Shown in pieces: positions 34,011 through 45,569 of a stretch of 64,000 nucleotides of DNA. Position 1 is the stretch's first letter; each line of letters opens with the position of its first letter. Under the pieces are notes generated by a model. That model did not search any database, was not told the origin of the DNA, and worked only from the letters and a program-made list of their open reading frames with translations. Made by a program: the position numbers and the translations under genes. The stretch is from Crossaster papposus (lineage: Eukaryota; Echinodermata; Asteroidea; Velatida; Solasteridae): the NCBI GenBank assembly GCA_037893245.1, contig JBAIAA010000102.1, positions 186,001 through 250,000 of the forward strand, written 5' to 3'.

Positions 34011-34556
34011 CAGGCGTGGGACAGGCGTGGGACAGGCGTGGGACAGGGGTGGGACAGGGGTGGGACAGGGGTGGGACAGGGGTGGGACAGGGGTGGGACA
34101 GGGGTGGGACAGGGGTGGGACAGGGGTGGGACAGGGGTGGGACAGGGGTGGGACAGGGGTGGGACAGGGGTGGGACAGGGGTGGGACAGGGGTGGGACAG
34201 GGGTGGGACAGGGGTGGGACAGGGGTGGGACAGGGGTGGGACAGGGGTGGGACAGGGGTGGGACAGGGGTGGGACAGGGGTGGGACAGGGGTGGGACAGG
34301 GGTGGGACAGGGGTGGGACAGGGGTGGGACAGGGGTGGGACAGGGGTGGGACAGGGGTGGGACAGGGGTGGGACAGGGGTGGGACAGGGGTGGGACAGGG
34401 GTGGGACAGTGGTGGGACAGGGATGCGGCAGGGGTGGGACAAGGGTGCGGCAGGGGTGGGACAAGGGTGCGGCAGGGGTGGGACAAGGGTGCGGCAGGGG
34501 TGGGACAAGGGTGCGGCAGGGGTGGGACAAGGGTGCGGCAGGGGTGGGATAGGGGC
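34011..34556. repeat. G-rich minisatellite, 11-bp period (U2)
   Basis: About 37 nearly identical copies of GGGGTGGGACA, then about five 22-bp copies with GGTGCGGCA halves. It is the purest of the five and therefore the youngest expansion or the best homogenised. It generates long artefact ORFs on both strands. Confidence 0.95.
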
Positions 34557-35542
34557 AGAAGAGGTAAGGCAGGTGTGGGGTAAGGGTAAACTTTATTTGG
34601 GGTAATGTACCTCTTTTTTTTCACAGGAATGTCGAATCTATTGGGGTTTATGTTTTGTTGTCAATAAGTCCTAATTTACAGGACATACAACCCCAGGATG
34701 TTTAAAAACTTGACTTAAAAAAACCCAATTACATGTAGAGTGATATAATGCCTTTGATCCCATTTGGTCAAATTTCTCCATGGTCAAAACCTCCAGAGTC
34801 TATTTACAGTTATACAAAATTTGTTGTTATCATGCGATAATCGGGGATTCCTGGAATTAAATGTGACAAAATGGCCTGGAAGAGTAGCTTGATCACACTA
34901 AAAAGTCCATTATCCAGACAAAATAAATGTTGGGAGTGAACGTGTTCGGAAATGTGTTTTCTTATGAAAGGATGTGGTGTACAATATACATACCGGGTAC
35001 ATAGATCCCTTTTTTTATTTTCTGTATTAACAACTTGAACAATGATATGCAGTATACATGTAGATATGGACATCCTAAGAAGCAACATGAAGAAATTGAT
35101 AATTGGCAATAGTATTTTGTATGTACAGTTAATATTCTACTTGCATTATAGACCATTTACACGAAAAATTCAACTTAGTTTAACTGAAAGCCACTCTATT
35201 GTAGTAAAATGATTTTAACTGCTAATTTGATGCAGTGCCAGATTAAACCAAATAGACATACAGTAGCAATGGTCTGTTTATGTACAATTGACATCTGCTT
35301 GAAATCAAGGCTATTTACACAGAAAATTCAATTTAAGTTACCAGAAAATTCAAGTTATCAATTTGTAATACTAAATTTTTTAGGAATTTATTTGATGTCA
35401 TGCAAAAAAAAGTGCTATTGTAAACATGTATAATCACTTTAAACATTTTAAACAAAACTGTTTGAAAAAATGAACTTTTCTAGGAACTCAAAGTTGAAAG
35501 AGACTGTAATTATCAGAAATTTCAGACTACAGTTCTATGTGT

Positions 35543-36547
35543 TCAATTTGAGTTGCAAGGAAAACGCTGCTGTAAAAATGTCAAGTAAGTTCTCAAAAGG
35601 TTTCTGGTTGCTTGGCGCACGTCCTTGTTCCTGAAGAAATAGATGACCACATTCAGCCAACTGTTTGTGAGAATGGGCAGGGCAAGCAATGAAAAAATTA
35701 CAAAGGAATTTTCAATAATGTCACTGAAAATGAACCACAAAAGTGGCAAGAGGTTGAGGATGAATGCACTCAATACAATGAGGAGCAACGTGTGGAGCAT
35801 CTTATTGTTGGGTCTCGGAGGGGGATTACCTTCAAGGACCACTGGATTGTCAGCTTGGATGCGGCGTTTGTGATGTCGGGAAATCAGAAAGAGTTTGATG
35901 TACGTTATCAGAACTACAAGCAGACAGGATATCACTGTGCACGAATATAGCACTTGCGTGAATGTTATGGTTGAAAGATGTTGGTGCGAATGAATAAACG
36001 TACAAAAAAATAATGTTCGCCAGTATTTCAAGTTCCATTCTGCCACAACGCAGGATCCAATTGACATCAAGAAAGAAGACGCAAAACCAGACATGACGAC
36101 AACTTGTGCTCGTTTGACAGTTACGAGCGAAGGGTAGCGGAGGGCATGCACCACTGAAATGTAACGATCTACTGTCAACATGAGCAGAGACAAAGGACAA
36201 AAATATAACATGAAAGATACGAGAAAGGCCTGCAGTCCACACAAAGCATCACCAAACGGCCAGGAGTTGTAAAAAGCAGCAAATGTCATTGGCAGAGCCA
36301 GGAAAATCCCAACTCCAAGATCGGCAATCGTCAGAGCTACAAGAAAGACTTTGGTGGTGTCCTGGATGCTGTCCACACGTCTTAGGACGAGAAGACAAAG
36401 TGGGTTCAGTGTTAGCAGAAGAATCATTGTTACGACTAGAATGATGCACTGGACAATCCCCAGGATGCCTGCTGCACCATCTGTTGACGCTGGTGTTGTT
36501 GAAACATTGTAGTCTCCCAGAACAGTACAATTTGGAGTAGAATTCAT
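35543..36547 (-). CDS. Orphan class A GPCR, copy 3
   Basis: 334 residues, intronless, with start MNSTPNCTVLGDYNVS as in the sister genes (three N-glycosylation sites). DRY is intact (MLTVDRYISVV), both disulfide cysteines are present (LCGLQ in TM3 and LFFCTF in loop 2), TM6 reads FILNLLPLLWFI without the CWxP tryptophan, and TM7 has NVVIYFF. Loop 3 is RHHKRRIQADNPVVLEG, basic as expected for a G-protein contact. Promoter CCAAT words lie at 36707-36711 and 36731-36735, about 160-190 bp upstream. Membrane receptor by family; ligand unknown. Confidence 0.9.
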   Translation of the reverse strand: MNSTPNCTVLGDYNVSTTPASTDGAAGILGIVQCIILVVTMILLLTLNPLCLLVLRRVDSIQDTTKVFLVALTIADLGVGIFLALPMTFAAFYNSWPFGDALCGLQAFLVSFMLYFCPLSLLMLTVDRYISVVHALRYPSLVTVKRAQVVVMSGFASSFLMSIGSCVVAEWNLKYWRTLFFCTFIHSHQHLSTITFTQVLYSCTVISCLLVVLITYIKLFLISRHHKRRIQADNPVVLEGNPPPRPNNKMLHTLLLIVLSAFILNLLPLLWFIFSDIIENSFVIFSLLALPILTNSWLNVVIYFFRNKDVRQATRNLLRTYLTFLQQRFPCNSN

Positions 36548-36703
36548 TGTGGCAAGACTACAATAACCCCAAACATATGCTCAGAAGTCATGACATTAAC
36601 AACTTGTCTTCACCATCATGCTGTAGACTATAGTCTGCAAAACTACGCACTGCCTGCTGGCAAGATAATGCCTCACACAACAATTGTGGCTTTGCCAAGG
36701 CCG

Positions 36704-36738
36704 TTGATTGGATGACACTGTTATATTTTGATTGGCTA
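36704..36738 (-). promoter_or_regulatory. Double CCAAT-box promoter of GPCR3
   Basis: ATTGG at 36707-36711 and 36731-36735 within the conserved GATTGGATGACACTG..TGATTGGCTACTGCGC block. Confidence 0.5.
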
Positions 36739-36825
36739 CTGCGCAAGATCAGGGCTTGCCTGCATGCCACCCCTTGCCAATCTCTGTTTGTCTTCCTGCT
36801 CGGTCCACTTTTACATCAATCATCA

Positions 36826-37041
36826 AAAATGGCGTTTGGTTTAATCCGGTGTCGGGCAGTTGTTTTTATGTTGTTCTTGCATTTTTATACAATTAAATTT
36901 TTCAAAACAATTACAGAATATCTAGCACAATCATTTTTGCTGGATGCCTACAATTATTATTTACTTTAAAATAAGTAAAATATTTCTTAATAATTCGGTA
37001 GTATATTGTTTGTTTATATCTGCAAATGGTGTATCCTACCG
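36826..37041 (+). mobile_element. MITE family T, 3' half (U3)
   Basis: Same 5'-truncated form as at 28985-29218. It ends GGTGTATCCTACC next to TTAA at 37042-37045. Confidence 0.65.
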
Positions 37042-37530
37042 TTAACAAGTACATGTAAATACTAAAAAATATTTAACCGGAATCGACATGCATCTTTTAT
37101 AGACCAAGATAATTCTCAACGTGAAAGATCAGGCCTTGCCTCCATGCAACCTTCAATCAGTCAATATGAACAATCCCTGTCATCAATTTGTGTTTTCATC
37201 GGTTTACAAACAGAATCCTCTTTGCAATCAAAAAGCAATATTAGCTGTCAATCACTGGACAAAATTGCCTACAATATGGAACAATAGGCTGATATAAAGT
37301 GTATACAAAGCATCCATTAGCTGCTTCAAGTGAATTCTTAACCTTTTACATGCAATGCGTAATCAAATGAGTAATAATTGCTGCCAATCAAAAGGCAAAA
37401 GACCAATGTTTAGAAACCTGCCCTTTAGCTCTGTCGTAAATTTACTCTAGAGCCAACTAACCTGACTATGGGATTAGATGAACACAGAAAACCTTTAACA
37501 GCAACACAGTATACTCAAGATAACCCATAG

Positions 37531-37911
37531 GGCAGGGGTGGGGCAGGGGTGGGGCAGGGGTGGGGCAGGGGTGGGGCAGGGGTGGGGCAGGGGTGGGGCA
37601 GGGGTGGGGTGGGGCAGGGGTGGGGCAGGGGTGGGGCAGGGGTGGGGTGGGGCAGGGGTGGGGCAGGGGTGGGGCAGGGGTGGGGCAGGGGTGGGGCAGG
37701 GGTGGGGCAGGGGTGGAGCAGGGGTGGGGCAGGGGTGGGGCAGGGGTGGGGCAGGGGTGGGGCAGGGGTGGGGCAGGGGTGGGGCAGGGGTGGGGAAGGG
37801 GTGGGGCAGGGGTGGGGCAGGGGTGGGGCAGGGGTGGGGCAGGGGTGGGGCAGGGGTGGGGCAGGGGTGGGGCAGGGGTGGGACAAGGATGCGGCAGGGG
37901 TGCGATAGGGG
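37531..37911. repeat. G-rich minisatellite, 11-bp period (U3)
   Basis: About 34 copies of GGGGTGGGGCA with a few deletions (GGGGTGGGGTGGGGCA). The base at position 9 is G where U2 has A, so each unit has homogenised its own version. It lies between a relic 3' segment and the leader of a lost GPCR. Confidence 0.95.
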
Positions 37912-37964
37912 CAAAAGAGGTAAGGCAGGTGTAGGGTAGGTGTGGGGTAAGGGTAACCTTTAAA

Positions 37965-38260
37965 TTTTGAGTTTAATTGCTCAGAGTCGGCCCAATAACA
38001 ACTTGTCATTAGTATGCGGAGGTCTAAGACCTGTAATTGTTGCACTTTAATTGCTGATATGTTGATCCCTTGTCAAGGCCGCTGATTGGATGACACTGAT
38101 ATTGTGAATGGCTAATAGCAAGATCAGGACTGCCTACATGCAACCCTGTAGCACATTATATGCCAAGCTCTACCCCAATTGAAGTTTACATCAATCATGG
38201 TTTTGTCATTACTATTGAGAGTGGGATTTTGTAATTGCATAATGATTAGGCACCAAGTTA
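37965..38260 (-). promoter_or_regulatory. Orphaned GPCR leader and promoter (U3)
   Basis: Matches 29700-29960. One CCAAT word remains (38085-38089); the second is mutated (GTGAATGGCTA). No coding sequence remains downstream of it on the minus strand. Confidence 0.45.
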
Positions 38261-38360
38261 GTTATGAGGACTGGGCTGAAGACCAAGATGACTATACAAA
38301 GCTCAAGGTGGTTTTTTTGGTTTTTTTTTTCCCCAACCTCGGTACATAATATTAACCTGC

Positions 38361-38959
38361 ATTCATAAATACCTGGGACAGTTGAGGCATTCCTATTGGT
38401 CGAGAGCCCGTCACGTGGCCGGTATTAAACGGACGATAAAGACATGGCTGGAAGTGTTTAAAACCAACTGGCAACAATTTGAACAAAGGTACAATGGCGT
38501 CGATGCCACTTTGCTAACTGCTCATTCAATGGCAACGTCGTCGTAAATATGGCCCCACGAGCATCACCCTCGTCTGGTCCAATGATTTGGTCCAAAAATG
38601 AGTGTAATTTGCCAATCAGTCGTGAGTTAGTGTCTGTCAGGCGATCGCCCATTATACCCGTCTCCAGGACTCACTTTATTTCCAACCGTACCTCGTCTCC
38701 AATAGAAAGACCGAGTAGTGTTGGGCGCATACAGTTCGACACCCTGGGAACGAGGTTGCCAATGGCAGTAATAGTCTGGTTCATAGTAAATACGCTTTAT
38801 TGCATATTCTTTTATTGCATGTATTGTGTAGAGCGACAGAGGCGGAAACATGTAATTTGACACGCACAGAACGGCGAAACACCGATATTTACCTGTGCCA
38901 ATTTTCTGGGATTTTCGGGGCTTTTTTGGCTGAATTTTACAAAAAAGGTATTTATGAAT
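38361..38959. mobile_element. 599-bp inverted-repeat element, U3-specific
   Basis: Perfect 13-bp ends ATTCATAAATACC (38361-38373) and its complement (38947-38959). It carries a solo CCTGGGAACGAGGTTGC word related to the MITE at 3341. No transposase frame is visible. Sister units U1 and U6 read CCTGCAGTAATCAC straight through this site, which shows an insertion. Confidence 0.65.
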
Positions 38960-39124
38960 GGGAATAAATGTGTGTTTGGTTGGTATTAATCACTCTGTTT
39001 AATCCCGCTTGAAGTCTGGGTGCTGATAATTACCCTCGCCTTCGGTTCGGGTAATTATCAGCACCCAGACTCCGAGCGGTATTAAACAGAGTGATTAAAA
39101 CCTCTCGAACACACATTTATTCCC
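38960..39124. mobile_element. 165-bp palindromic element abutting the 599-bp element
   Basis: The ends GGGAATAAATGTGTGTT and AACACACATTTATTCCC are inverted. Inner arms GTCTGGGTGCTGATAATTAC and its complement surround a small loop. It is a foldback structure inserted together with, or next to, 38361-38959. Confidence 0.65.
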
Positions 39125-40473
39125 TTAGTAATCACAAATCAACCATTTTTAGGTATTAGTAATCCGACCAATAAAATGATACGTCAATGCCCGTTTCAGA
39201 TTTTTTATAAGAATTTTTGAGTGCACTACATTTGGGGTAATGTATCTCGTTTTTTATCACAGGAATGTCGAACCTATTATCGGTAGGGTTTATGTTTTGT
39301 TGTCAATAAGTCCTAATTAACGGGACATACAACCCTGGGATGTTTAAAAACTTGACTTAAAAAAACAATTACAGTTAGAGTGATATAATGCCTTTGATCA
39401 CATTTGGTCCAATTTCTCCATGGTCAAAGCCTCCAAGAGTGCCTATTTACAGTTATAATGAATTCGTTATAAAAAATCCTACATTCAACAGTTTTGCACG
39501 CATTCCTGAATGTTAAGGTCAACCATTTGTGTTTAATAGTCTTATAAAATATGCATTTGGTTAAAATTTGCTGTTGCTTTTAACACATTAAAAAACTGAT
39601 GGCTGGCCAACTGGTACAAGGTCCCCTGTCAGAAATGAACACTAATTAATGGGCCCATGATGCATGGATTTTCAAGCGCTGATCTGTGCGTGCTTTATTT
39701 GATGTAAAAATAAATTGGCAACTACTGGTAGGTTTGGGACACACAGGCCATCATGAACAGAGGGCAAGCAACCATCGGAAAGTTCTTGAGGTCTGATCGG
39801 GGATTATAGGAATTAAATGTGACAAAATGGCCTGGAAGAGTAGCTTGATCACACTAAATAGTCCATTATCCAGACAAAATAAATGTTGGCAGTGAAAGGG
39901 TTCTAAAATGTGTGGTGTACAATATACATACCGGGTACATAGATACCTTTTTATTTTCTGTATTAACAACTTGAACAATGATATGCTGTATGTAGATATG
40001 TACATGTACATCCTAAGAAGCAACACAAAGAAATTGATGATTGGCAATAGTTATGTACAGTTTAAATTCTGCTTGCATTATAGACCATATACACAGAAAA
40101 TTCGACTTAGTTTAACTGAAAGCCACTCTATTGTAGTAAAATGCTTTTTACTGCTAATTTGATGCAGTGCCAGATTAAACCAAATAGGCATACAGTAGCA
40201 ATGGTCTGTTTATGTACAATTGACATCTGCTTGAAATCAAGGCTATTTACACAGAAAATTCAATTTAAGTTACCAGAAAATTCAAGTTATCAATTTTTAA
40301 TACTAAATTCTTTGGGAACTCATTTGATGTCATGCAAAAAAAGTGCTATTGTAAACATGTATAATCACTTTAAAACATAAAAAAAAAAGTTTGAAAAAAA
40401 ATATATATTTCTAGGAACTCAAAGTTGAAAGAGACTGTAATTATCCGAAATTTCAGACTACAGTTCTATGTGT

Positions 40474-41475
40474 TCAATTTGAGTTGCAAGGAAAACGCTG
40501 CTGCAAAAATGTCAAGTAAGTCCTCAGAAGATTTCTGGTTACTTGGCGCACGTCCTTGTTCCTGAAGAAATAGATGACCACATTCAGCCAACTGTTTGTG
40601 AGAATGGGCAGGGCAAGCAATGAAAAAATTACAAAGGAATTTTCAATAATGTCACTGAAAATGAACCACAAAAGTGGCAAGATGTTGAGGATGAATGCGC
40701 TCAATACAATGAGGAGCAACGTGTGGAGCATCTTATTGTTGGGTCTCGGAGGGGGATTACCTTCAAGGACAGCCGGATTGTCAGCGTGGATGCGGCGTTT
40801 GTGATGTCGGGAAATCAAAAAGAGTTTGGTGTACGTTATTAGAACTACAAGCAGACATGATATCACTGTGCATGAAAATATCACTTGTGTCAATGTTATG
40901 GTTGAAAGATTTTGGTGCGGATTAATAAACGTACAAAAAAATAATGTTGGCCAGTATTTTAAGTCCCATTCTGCCACAAAGCAGGATCCGATTGACATCA
41001 AGAAAGAAGCCGCAAAACCAGACATGACGACAACTCGTGCTCGTTTCACAGTTACAAGCGAAGGGTAGCGGAGGGCATGCACCACTGAAATGTAACGATC
41101 TACTGTCAACATGAGCAGAGACAAAGGACAGAAATATAGCATGAAAGTTACGAGAAAAGCCTGCAGTCCACAGAAAGCATCACCAAATGGCCAGGACTTG
41201 TAAAAAGCAGCAAATGTCATTGGCAGGGCCATGAGAATCCCAACTCCAAGATCGGCAGCAGTCAGAGCTACAAGAAAGACTTTAGTGGTGTCTTGGATGT
41301 TGTCCACACGTCTTAGAACGAGAAGACAAAGTGGGTTCAGTGTTAGCAGGAGAATCATTGTTACGACAAGAATGATGCACTGGACAATCCTCAGTATGCC
41401 TGCTGCACCATCTGCTGACGCTGTTGTTGAAACATTGTAGTCTCCCAGAACCGTACAATTTGGAGTAGAATTCAT
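40474..41475 (-). CDS. Orphan class A GPCR, copy 4
   Basis: 333 residues, intronless. It differs from copy 1 at about six positions (for example Ala for Thr in the N-terminal SADGAAG, Asn for Ser in RRVDNIQ, Thr for Ile in ITYTKLF, Val for Ala in RQVTRN). DRY, both disulfide cysteines and the three N-glycosylation sites are intact; the CWxP and NPxxY variants are as in copy 1. The promoter has two CCAAT words at 41635-41639 and 41657-41661. Both copies are open, so the recent duplicate has not yet decayed. Confidence 0.9.
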   Translation of the reverse strand: MNSTPNCTVLGDYNVSTTASADGAAGILRIVQCIILVVTMILLLTLNPLCLLVLRRVDNIQDTTKVFLVALTAADLGVGILMALPMTFAAFYKSWPFGDAFCGLQAFLVTFMLYFCPLSLLMLTVDRYISVVHALRYPSLVTVKRARVVVMSGFAASFLMSIGSCFVAEWDLKYWPTLFFCTFINPHQNLSTITLTQVIFSCTVISCLLVVLITYTKLFLISRHHKRRIHADNPAVLEGNPPPRPNNKMLHTLLLIVLSAFILNILPLLWFIFSDIIENSFVIFSLLALPILTNSWLNVVIYFFRNKDVRQVTRNLLRTYLTFLQQRFPCNSN

Positions 41476-41631
41476 TGTGGAAAGACTGCAATAACCCCAA
41501 ACAAATGGTCAAAAGTCATGACATTAACAACTTGTCTTCACCATCATGCTGTAGACTATAGTCTGCAAAACTGAGTACTGTCTGCTGGCAAGATAATGCC
41601 TCAAACAACAATTGTGGCTTTGCCGAGGCCG

Positions 41632-41664
41632 CTGATTGGATGACACTGTTATTTTGATTGGCTA
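41632..41664 (-). promoter_or_regulatory. Double CCAAT-box promoter of GPCR4
   Basis: GCTGATTGGATGACACTG then TGATTGGCTACTGCGC, with ATTGG at 41635-41639 and 41657-41661, about 160-185 bp before the ATG. Confidence 0.5.
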
Positions 41665-42003
41665 CTGCGCAAGACCAGGGCTTGCCTGAATTAGCAACCG
41701 TGTGCCAATCTCCGTTTTCCTTCCTGCTTCATCCACTTGTACATCAATCACGGTTCTTTGTAATCAAAAAGTAATATAAGCCATCAATCACTTGACAAAT
41801 TAATGACAATTTGGCAATCTAGATATTACATAGACTAATTGGCTGATATGGACAATCTCCAGTAGCTGCTTCAAGTCAGTTATCTACCTTTTACAAGAAA
41901 TGTAATGTGTAATAACCAAAATGGGTAATATTTGCTACCAATTATAAATGAGCCTGGGTCTCAAAGCGGTAAAAGGCGAGGAAAGAACCGCTACGCCAAC
42001 CCA

Positions 42004-42755
42004 ATGTTCAATTTGAGTTGCACAGAAGGTGTTGTTGGACAAATGTACAATAAGTCCTCAGCAGATTTCTGGTTGATTGGCGGATTTCCTTGTTCTTAAA
42101 GAAATAGATGACCACGTTGACCCAACTGTTTGTAAGAAATGTGAGAAAAGTTATCAGAACTGACGATTGTATTGCTATCTAGCGGTGTGATGAACCATAC
42201 AAGTGGCAGGAGGTTGAGGATGAATGCACTCAGTACAACGAGAAGTAAAGTATGAAGCATCTTATTGTTGGGTCTCATAGGGGGATTACCTGCTGGATGG
42301 TCTGCCTGGATGCGTCGTTTGTGACGTCAAGTAATAAAATAAAGCCGGATGTATGTTATCAGAACCGTTAGCAGAGCAGAAAATATTGTGCATGAATAGG
42401 TCACTTGCATGAACAACAAACTCTACCGAAATTTGATCACATGAATAAAAACACAAATCATAAGTGTTGGCTAAAAATTGAAGTGCCATTCTGTTACAAA
42501 GATGTATCCAATTAAAATAAAAAAGGCAATTCAGGCCCACTTCACAGTTACAAGCGAACGGTAGCGGAGGGCATGCACCACTGATATGTAACGATTTAAA
42601 GTCAACACGAAAATGCAAACGAGAAACAAAACATGGAAGGTAAGAGAAAGGCCTCTAGTTCACACAGTGCATCGCCAAAGGGCCAATCCTGGTAAAAATA
42701 GTAAATGCCATTGGCAGGCTGTCTTCTAGTTCTACACCATCTGCTGAGGCTGTTG
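42004..42755 (-). pseudogene. Second-lineage GPCR pseudogene (U4)
   Basis: The most complete dead copy. On the minus strand it reads an N-terminal SADG-like piece, a TM2-3 piece (LPMAFTIFTRIGPL, where frame and deletions break it), loop 3, MRPNNKMLHTLLLVVLSAF for TM6 and a TM7 with frameshifts. TM1 is deleted. Sequence before about codon 20 is replaced by the minisatellite that starts at 42756. Confidence 0.75.
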
Positions 42756-43104
42756 AGGTGGGACAGGGGTGCGGCAGGGGTGGAACAGGGGTGCGGCAGG
42801 GGTGGGACAGGGATGCGGCAGGGGTGAGACAGGGATGCGGCAGGGGTGAGACAGGGATGCGGCAGGGGTGGGACAGGGATGCGGCAGGGGTGAGACAGGG
42901 ATGCGGCAGGGGTGGGACAAGGATGCGGCAGGGGTGGGACAAGAATGCGGCAGGGGTGGGACAGGGATGCGTCAGGGGTGGAACAGGGATGCGTCAGGGG
43001 TGGGACAGGGATGCGAAAGGGGTAGGAACATGGATGCGGCAGGGGTGGGACAAGGATGCGGCAGGGGTGGGACAGGGATGCGGCAGGGGTGGGACAGGGA
43101 TGCG
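42756..43104. repeat. G-rich minisatellite, 22-bp period (U4)
   Basis: About 16 copies of GGGGTGGGACAGGGATGCGGCA with variants (GAGACA, GCGTCA). It abuts the dead receptor at its N-terminal codons. Open frames through it are artefacts. Confidence 0.95.
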
Positions 43105-44271
43105 AATCGACAAATTTGAGGTATTAGTAATTCGACCAATAAAATGATACGTCAATGCCTGTTTTATATTTTTTAGAATAATTTTAGAGTGGACTACATT
43201 TGGGGTAATGTTTCTCGTTTGTTATCATAGTAATGTCGAACCTCTTAGGGTTTATGTTTTTGTTGTCAATTAGTCCTAATATAACGTGACATACAACCCC
43301 AGGATGTATAAAAACTTGACTTTTAAAAAAACACTTACATGTACATGTGGAGTGATATAATGCCTTTGATCACATTTGGTCAAATTTCTCCATGGTCAAA
43401 GCCTCCAAGAGTGCCTATTTACAGTTATAATGAATTCTTTGTTATTATGCAATAACAAAAACATCCTACATCCAACAGTTTTGCACGCATTCCTGAATGT
43501 TAGGCCAAATAAAAAAAATCTTTTGGGGGGAAAAGTAAAGAGGGAGGGAGGATTTTTTTTTTTTTAATGAATGAACTAGAAAACTAAAAATATGTTGTAC
43601 GCACAATGTATTATTTTTAAGGCCGGCTCCAACTTGTCGAATTTATTACCCGAAACTGCCTTTGTAAATATTGACATACGACGTCAGAAATGTAAGCGCC
43701 CTTTTCTATTGATCGCTTGCCGATAAATTGTTGGGAAAAAAACCTGGGTAAAACATCTTTTGAGTTCATTTACCGACAATTTCCAAATTTTTGGACTTAG
43801 TTTAGATAGCGGTCTAACGGATGATGGCGCTTAACACATTGTTGTCATTGTAATAGAGAGGTGCTTTGAGTTTATTGACCGACAATTCCGGAAGCAGCAA
43901 CTTGTGGTTGACATTGTATCAATTGTTTTGTTACAGTTGTCCTTTGAGTAAGTTTTGCCGACATGGTTTGCGTTTTTTCCCCTAGTACTGAATTAATAAG
44001 TTCAAGCTTTAAATCTCTTACGTCTTATTATGAGGTACGGGGTAACGAAACTATGAAATGCGATAGGAGTGTTTTTTTGCCATTTGTTTATGATTGTATA
44101 ATTGCTTCCTGTATGAATAGAAAGTGTGCTGTAATTAAAATGTGCCGATCCCGGCAGTGCAAACAAAAAATATAAAAGTGTGGTTATTTGGCCGTGTCCT
44201 TGTGACATTTTTAATGGTGTCTCTGTCTCCCCGGGTATTTCTTCTCATAACCTCACTGACTGTTCATCACG

Positions 44272-44772
44272 ATGCCACGTTCAGGAACAAGTCAAGTTTG
44301 GTCACATTTTGTAAAATGTAAGATATGTGACCATGAGTTAAGCTACACAGGTGGCTCCACCAGCTCCATGCTGAAACATATGACGAGTAAGCATCCCATG
44401 TCCGAGCAGTCTGGATCGTATTCGAAGACTTTAAGTAGCGGGCAGTCAACTTTGACACGCTACTTTGGTAGTCGCGATTGCAATCCAGCCAAAAGCGAGA
44501 GAATATCTCAGCTTCTTGCCGAGATGGTGGCGATCGACTGCCTTCCCGTTTGCGTCGTGGAAGGCCAAGGTCTACGGCAACTTCTCCAGTTCCTCGAGCC
44601 AGGGTTCACCGTCCCGTCTCGGAAAGCGGTGGTTTCAAGAATTTCTAAGATGTACGACTGTAAAAAGGGACAGTTAAAAGCCAAATTAGAAACCGCACAG
44701 TACGTTGCATTGACAACGGACTGCTGGACATCAAGAAGGATACATGACCATTACGGCTCACTTTTTGGATGA
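44272..44772 (+). CDS. hAT transposase, BED zinc finger and N-terminal part
   Basis: 166 codons with a strong start (ACGATGCC). A BED-type zinc finger uses Cys16, Cys19, His36 and His41 (C-x2-C-x16-H-x4-H) in a VWSHFVKCKICDHE context. The frame then runs through a linker to LTTDCWTSRR, the start of the hAT catalytic fold with its first acidic residue. At about 44738 a one-base frameshift moves the coding into the +1 frame (YMTITAHFLDEGW), which continues to 44928. The nearest families are Ac-like and ZBED hAT proteins. Because of this frameshift and the later breaks it is not expected to be active. Confidence 0.7.
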   Translation: MPRSGTSQVWSHFVKCKICDHELSYTGGSTSSMLKHMTSKHPMSEQSGSYSKTLSSGQSTLTRYFGSRDCNPAKSERISQLLAEMVAIDCLPVCVVEGQGLRQLLQFLEPGFTVPSRKAVVSRISKMYDCKKGQLKAKLETAQYVALTTDCWTSRRIHDHYGSLFG

Positions 44773-44928
44773 GGGATGGGTTTGTCAGTCTGTCGTCCTA
44801 GATACCTCTCCAGTTACAGCGCCAGCAGTTGACGACGATGCCGTCACCGTCACTGAAGATGCTCTGGTCCCCCAGCGCCACACCGCCCAGGCTCTCGCAG
44901 GCCAGCTAGGCCGCATCATCGACGACTG

Positions 44929-45569
44929 TAGCCTTTAAACAAGGCCACATGTTTGATAAACGCCGAGCGACTAAAAAGAGACTAATCGCGAAAACCTGAG
45001 TGACGTCAGTGCGAATTGCCCAGACAAGTGGCCTTTATCAATCTGGTTTGGATTTCTTATGTTAACCTTTGTTTCCGACTGGAATCGCTACCGAAATGGT
45101 AGCGTCCAATCAGCGAACGTATCTCCGCGTGCCGGCGTCAGCTTATATTTGAGTTGGACTAGTTCATTTTACAAACAGGGAATGTCCAATCATGTCACTT
45201 ACAATATTTAGCTCAAATCATTAGTTGCTTCCTAATTTATTGCAATTTTGCATGTAAAAAGATTTAAATGTGATATCTTGTATTTATCATTCATTTATTC
45301 AACTCAGAAGCAAAATTTATATACGTTTTTGTACCTTTTCTTACATGCTTTGATATTGAACGAATCACGAACGAAGCCAACTGGGAGATCGCCGTTCTGA
45401 TTGGGCGTATTGGCATGCTAATATGTATCTATGAATAATTCATGCCGAGCAGTGAAACCTACATTGCAAAAGGCCTCGTGACATTCGTCACTCGGTCGCG
45501 CGTTCACCCCGGGTATCTAGACTCATCTCAGCCGCTTAGCCAGAGTCACGAGGCCTTGTCAAAAGGCTA
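44929..45569. mobile_element. 641-bp MITE with 9-bp duplication inside hAT
   Basis: The ends TAGCCTTTAAACAAGGCC and (minus strand) TAGCCTTTTGACAAGGCC are inverted. The direct repeat CGACGACTG flanks it at 44920-44928 and 45570-45578. Removing it restores the host reading frame exactly (IIDD joined to WGIREK). The 9-bp duplication suggests a Mutator-like donor. It is non-coding. Confidence 0.85.

Larger units (their letters stand above)
30186..34590 (-). repeat. GPCR tandem unit U2
   Basis: Begins at the conserved ATTAGTAATTCGACCAAT block and runs through GPCR2, a partly readable second-lineage pseudogene and an 11-bp minisatellite. 30186-31340 is the non-coding 3' flank shared by all units. 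From about 31340 on it is nearly identical to U7. Confidence 0.8.
34591..39150 (-). repeat. GPCR tandem unit U3
   Basis: Starts inside the conserved flank (TGGGGTAATGTACCTC) because the leading ATTAGTAATTCGACC block is missing. It holds GPCR3, a 3' MITE-T half, a minisatellite, a promoter relic and an insertion not shared by other units (38361-39126). Confidence 0.75.
39151..43118 (-). repeat. GPCR tandem unit U4
   Basis: Complete unit with conserved flank, GPCR4, a second-lineage pseudogene and a minisatellite. Its first 2.1 kb from 39618 matches U1 almost base for base, which indicates a recent duplication or conversion over about 13.3 kb. Confidence 0.8.

Noticed and set aside
33766..34624. 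Long Pro/His- or Gly/Trp-rich ORFs on both strands (also at 29323-29822, 37495-38045, 42655-43147 and 59898-60362)
   Set aside because: An 11-bp repeat without stops in any frame produces them. No start context or homolog.
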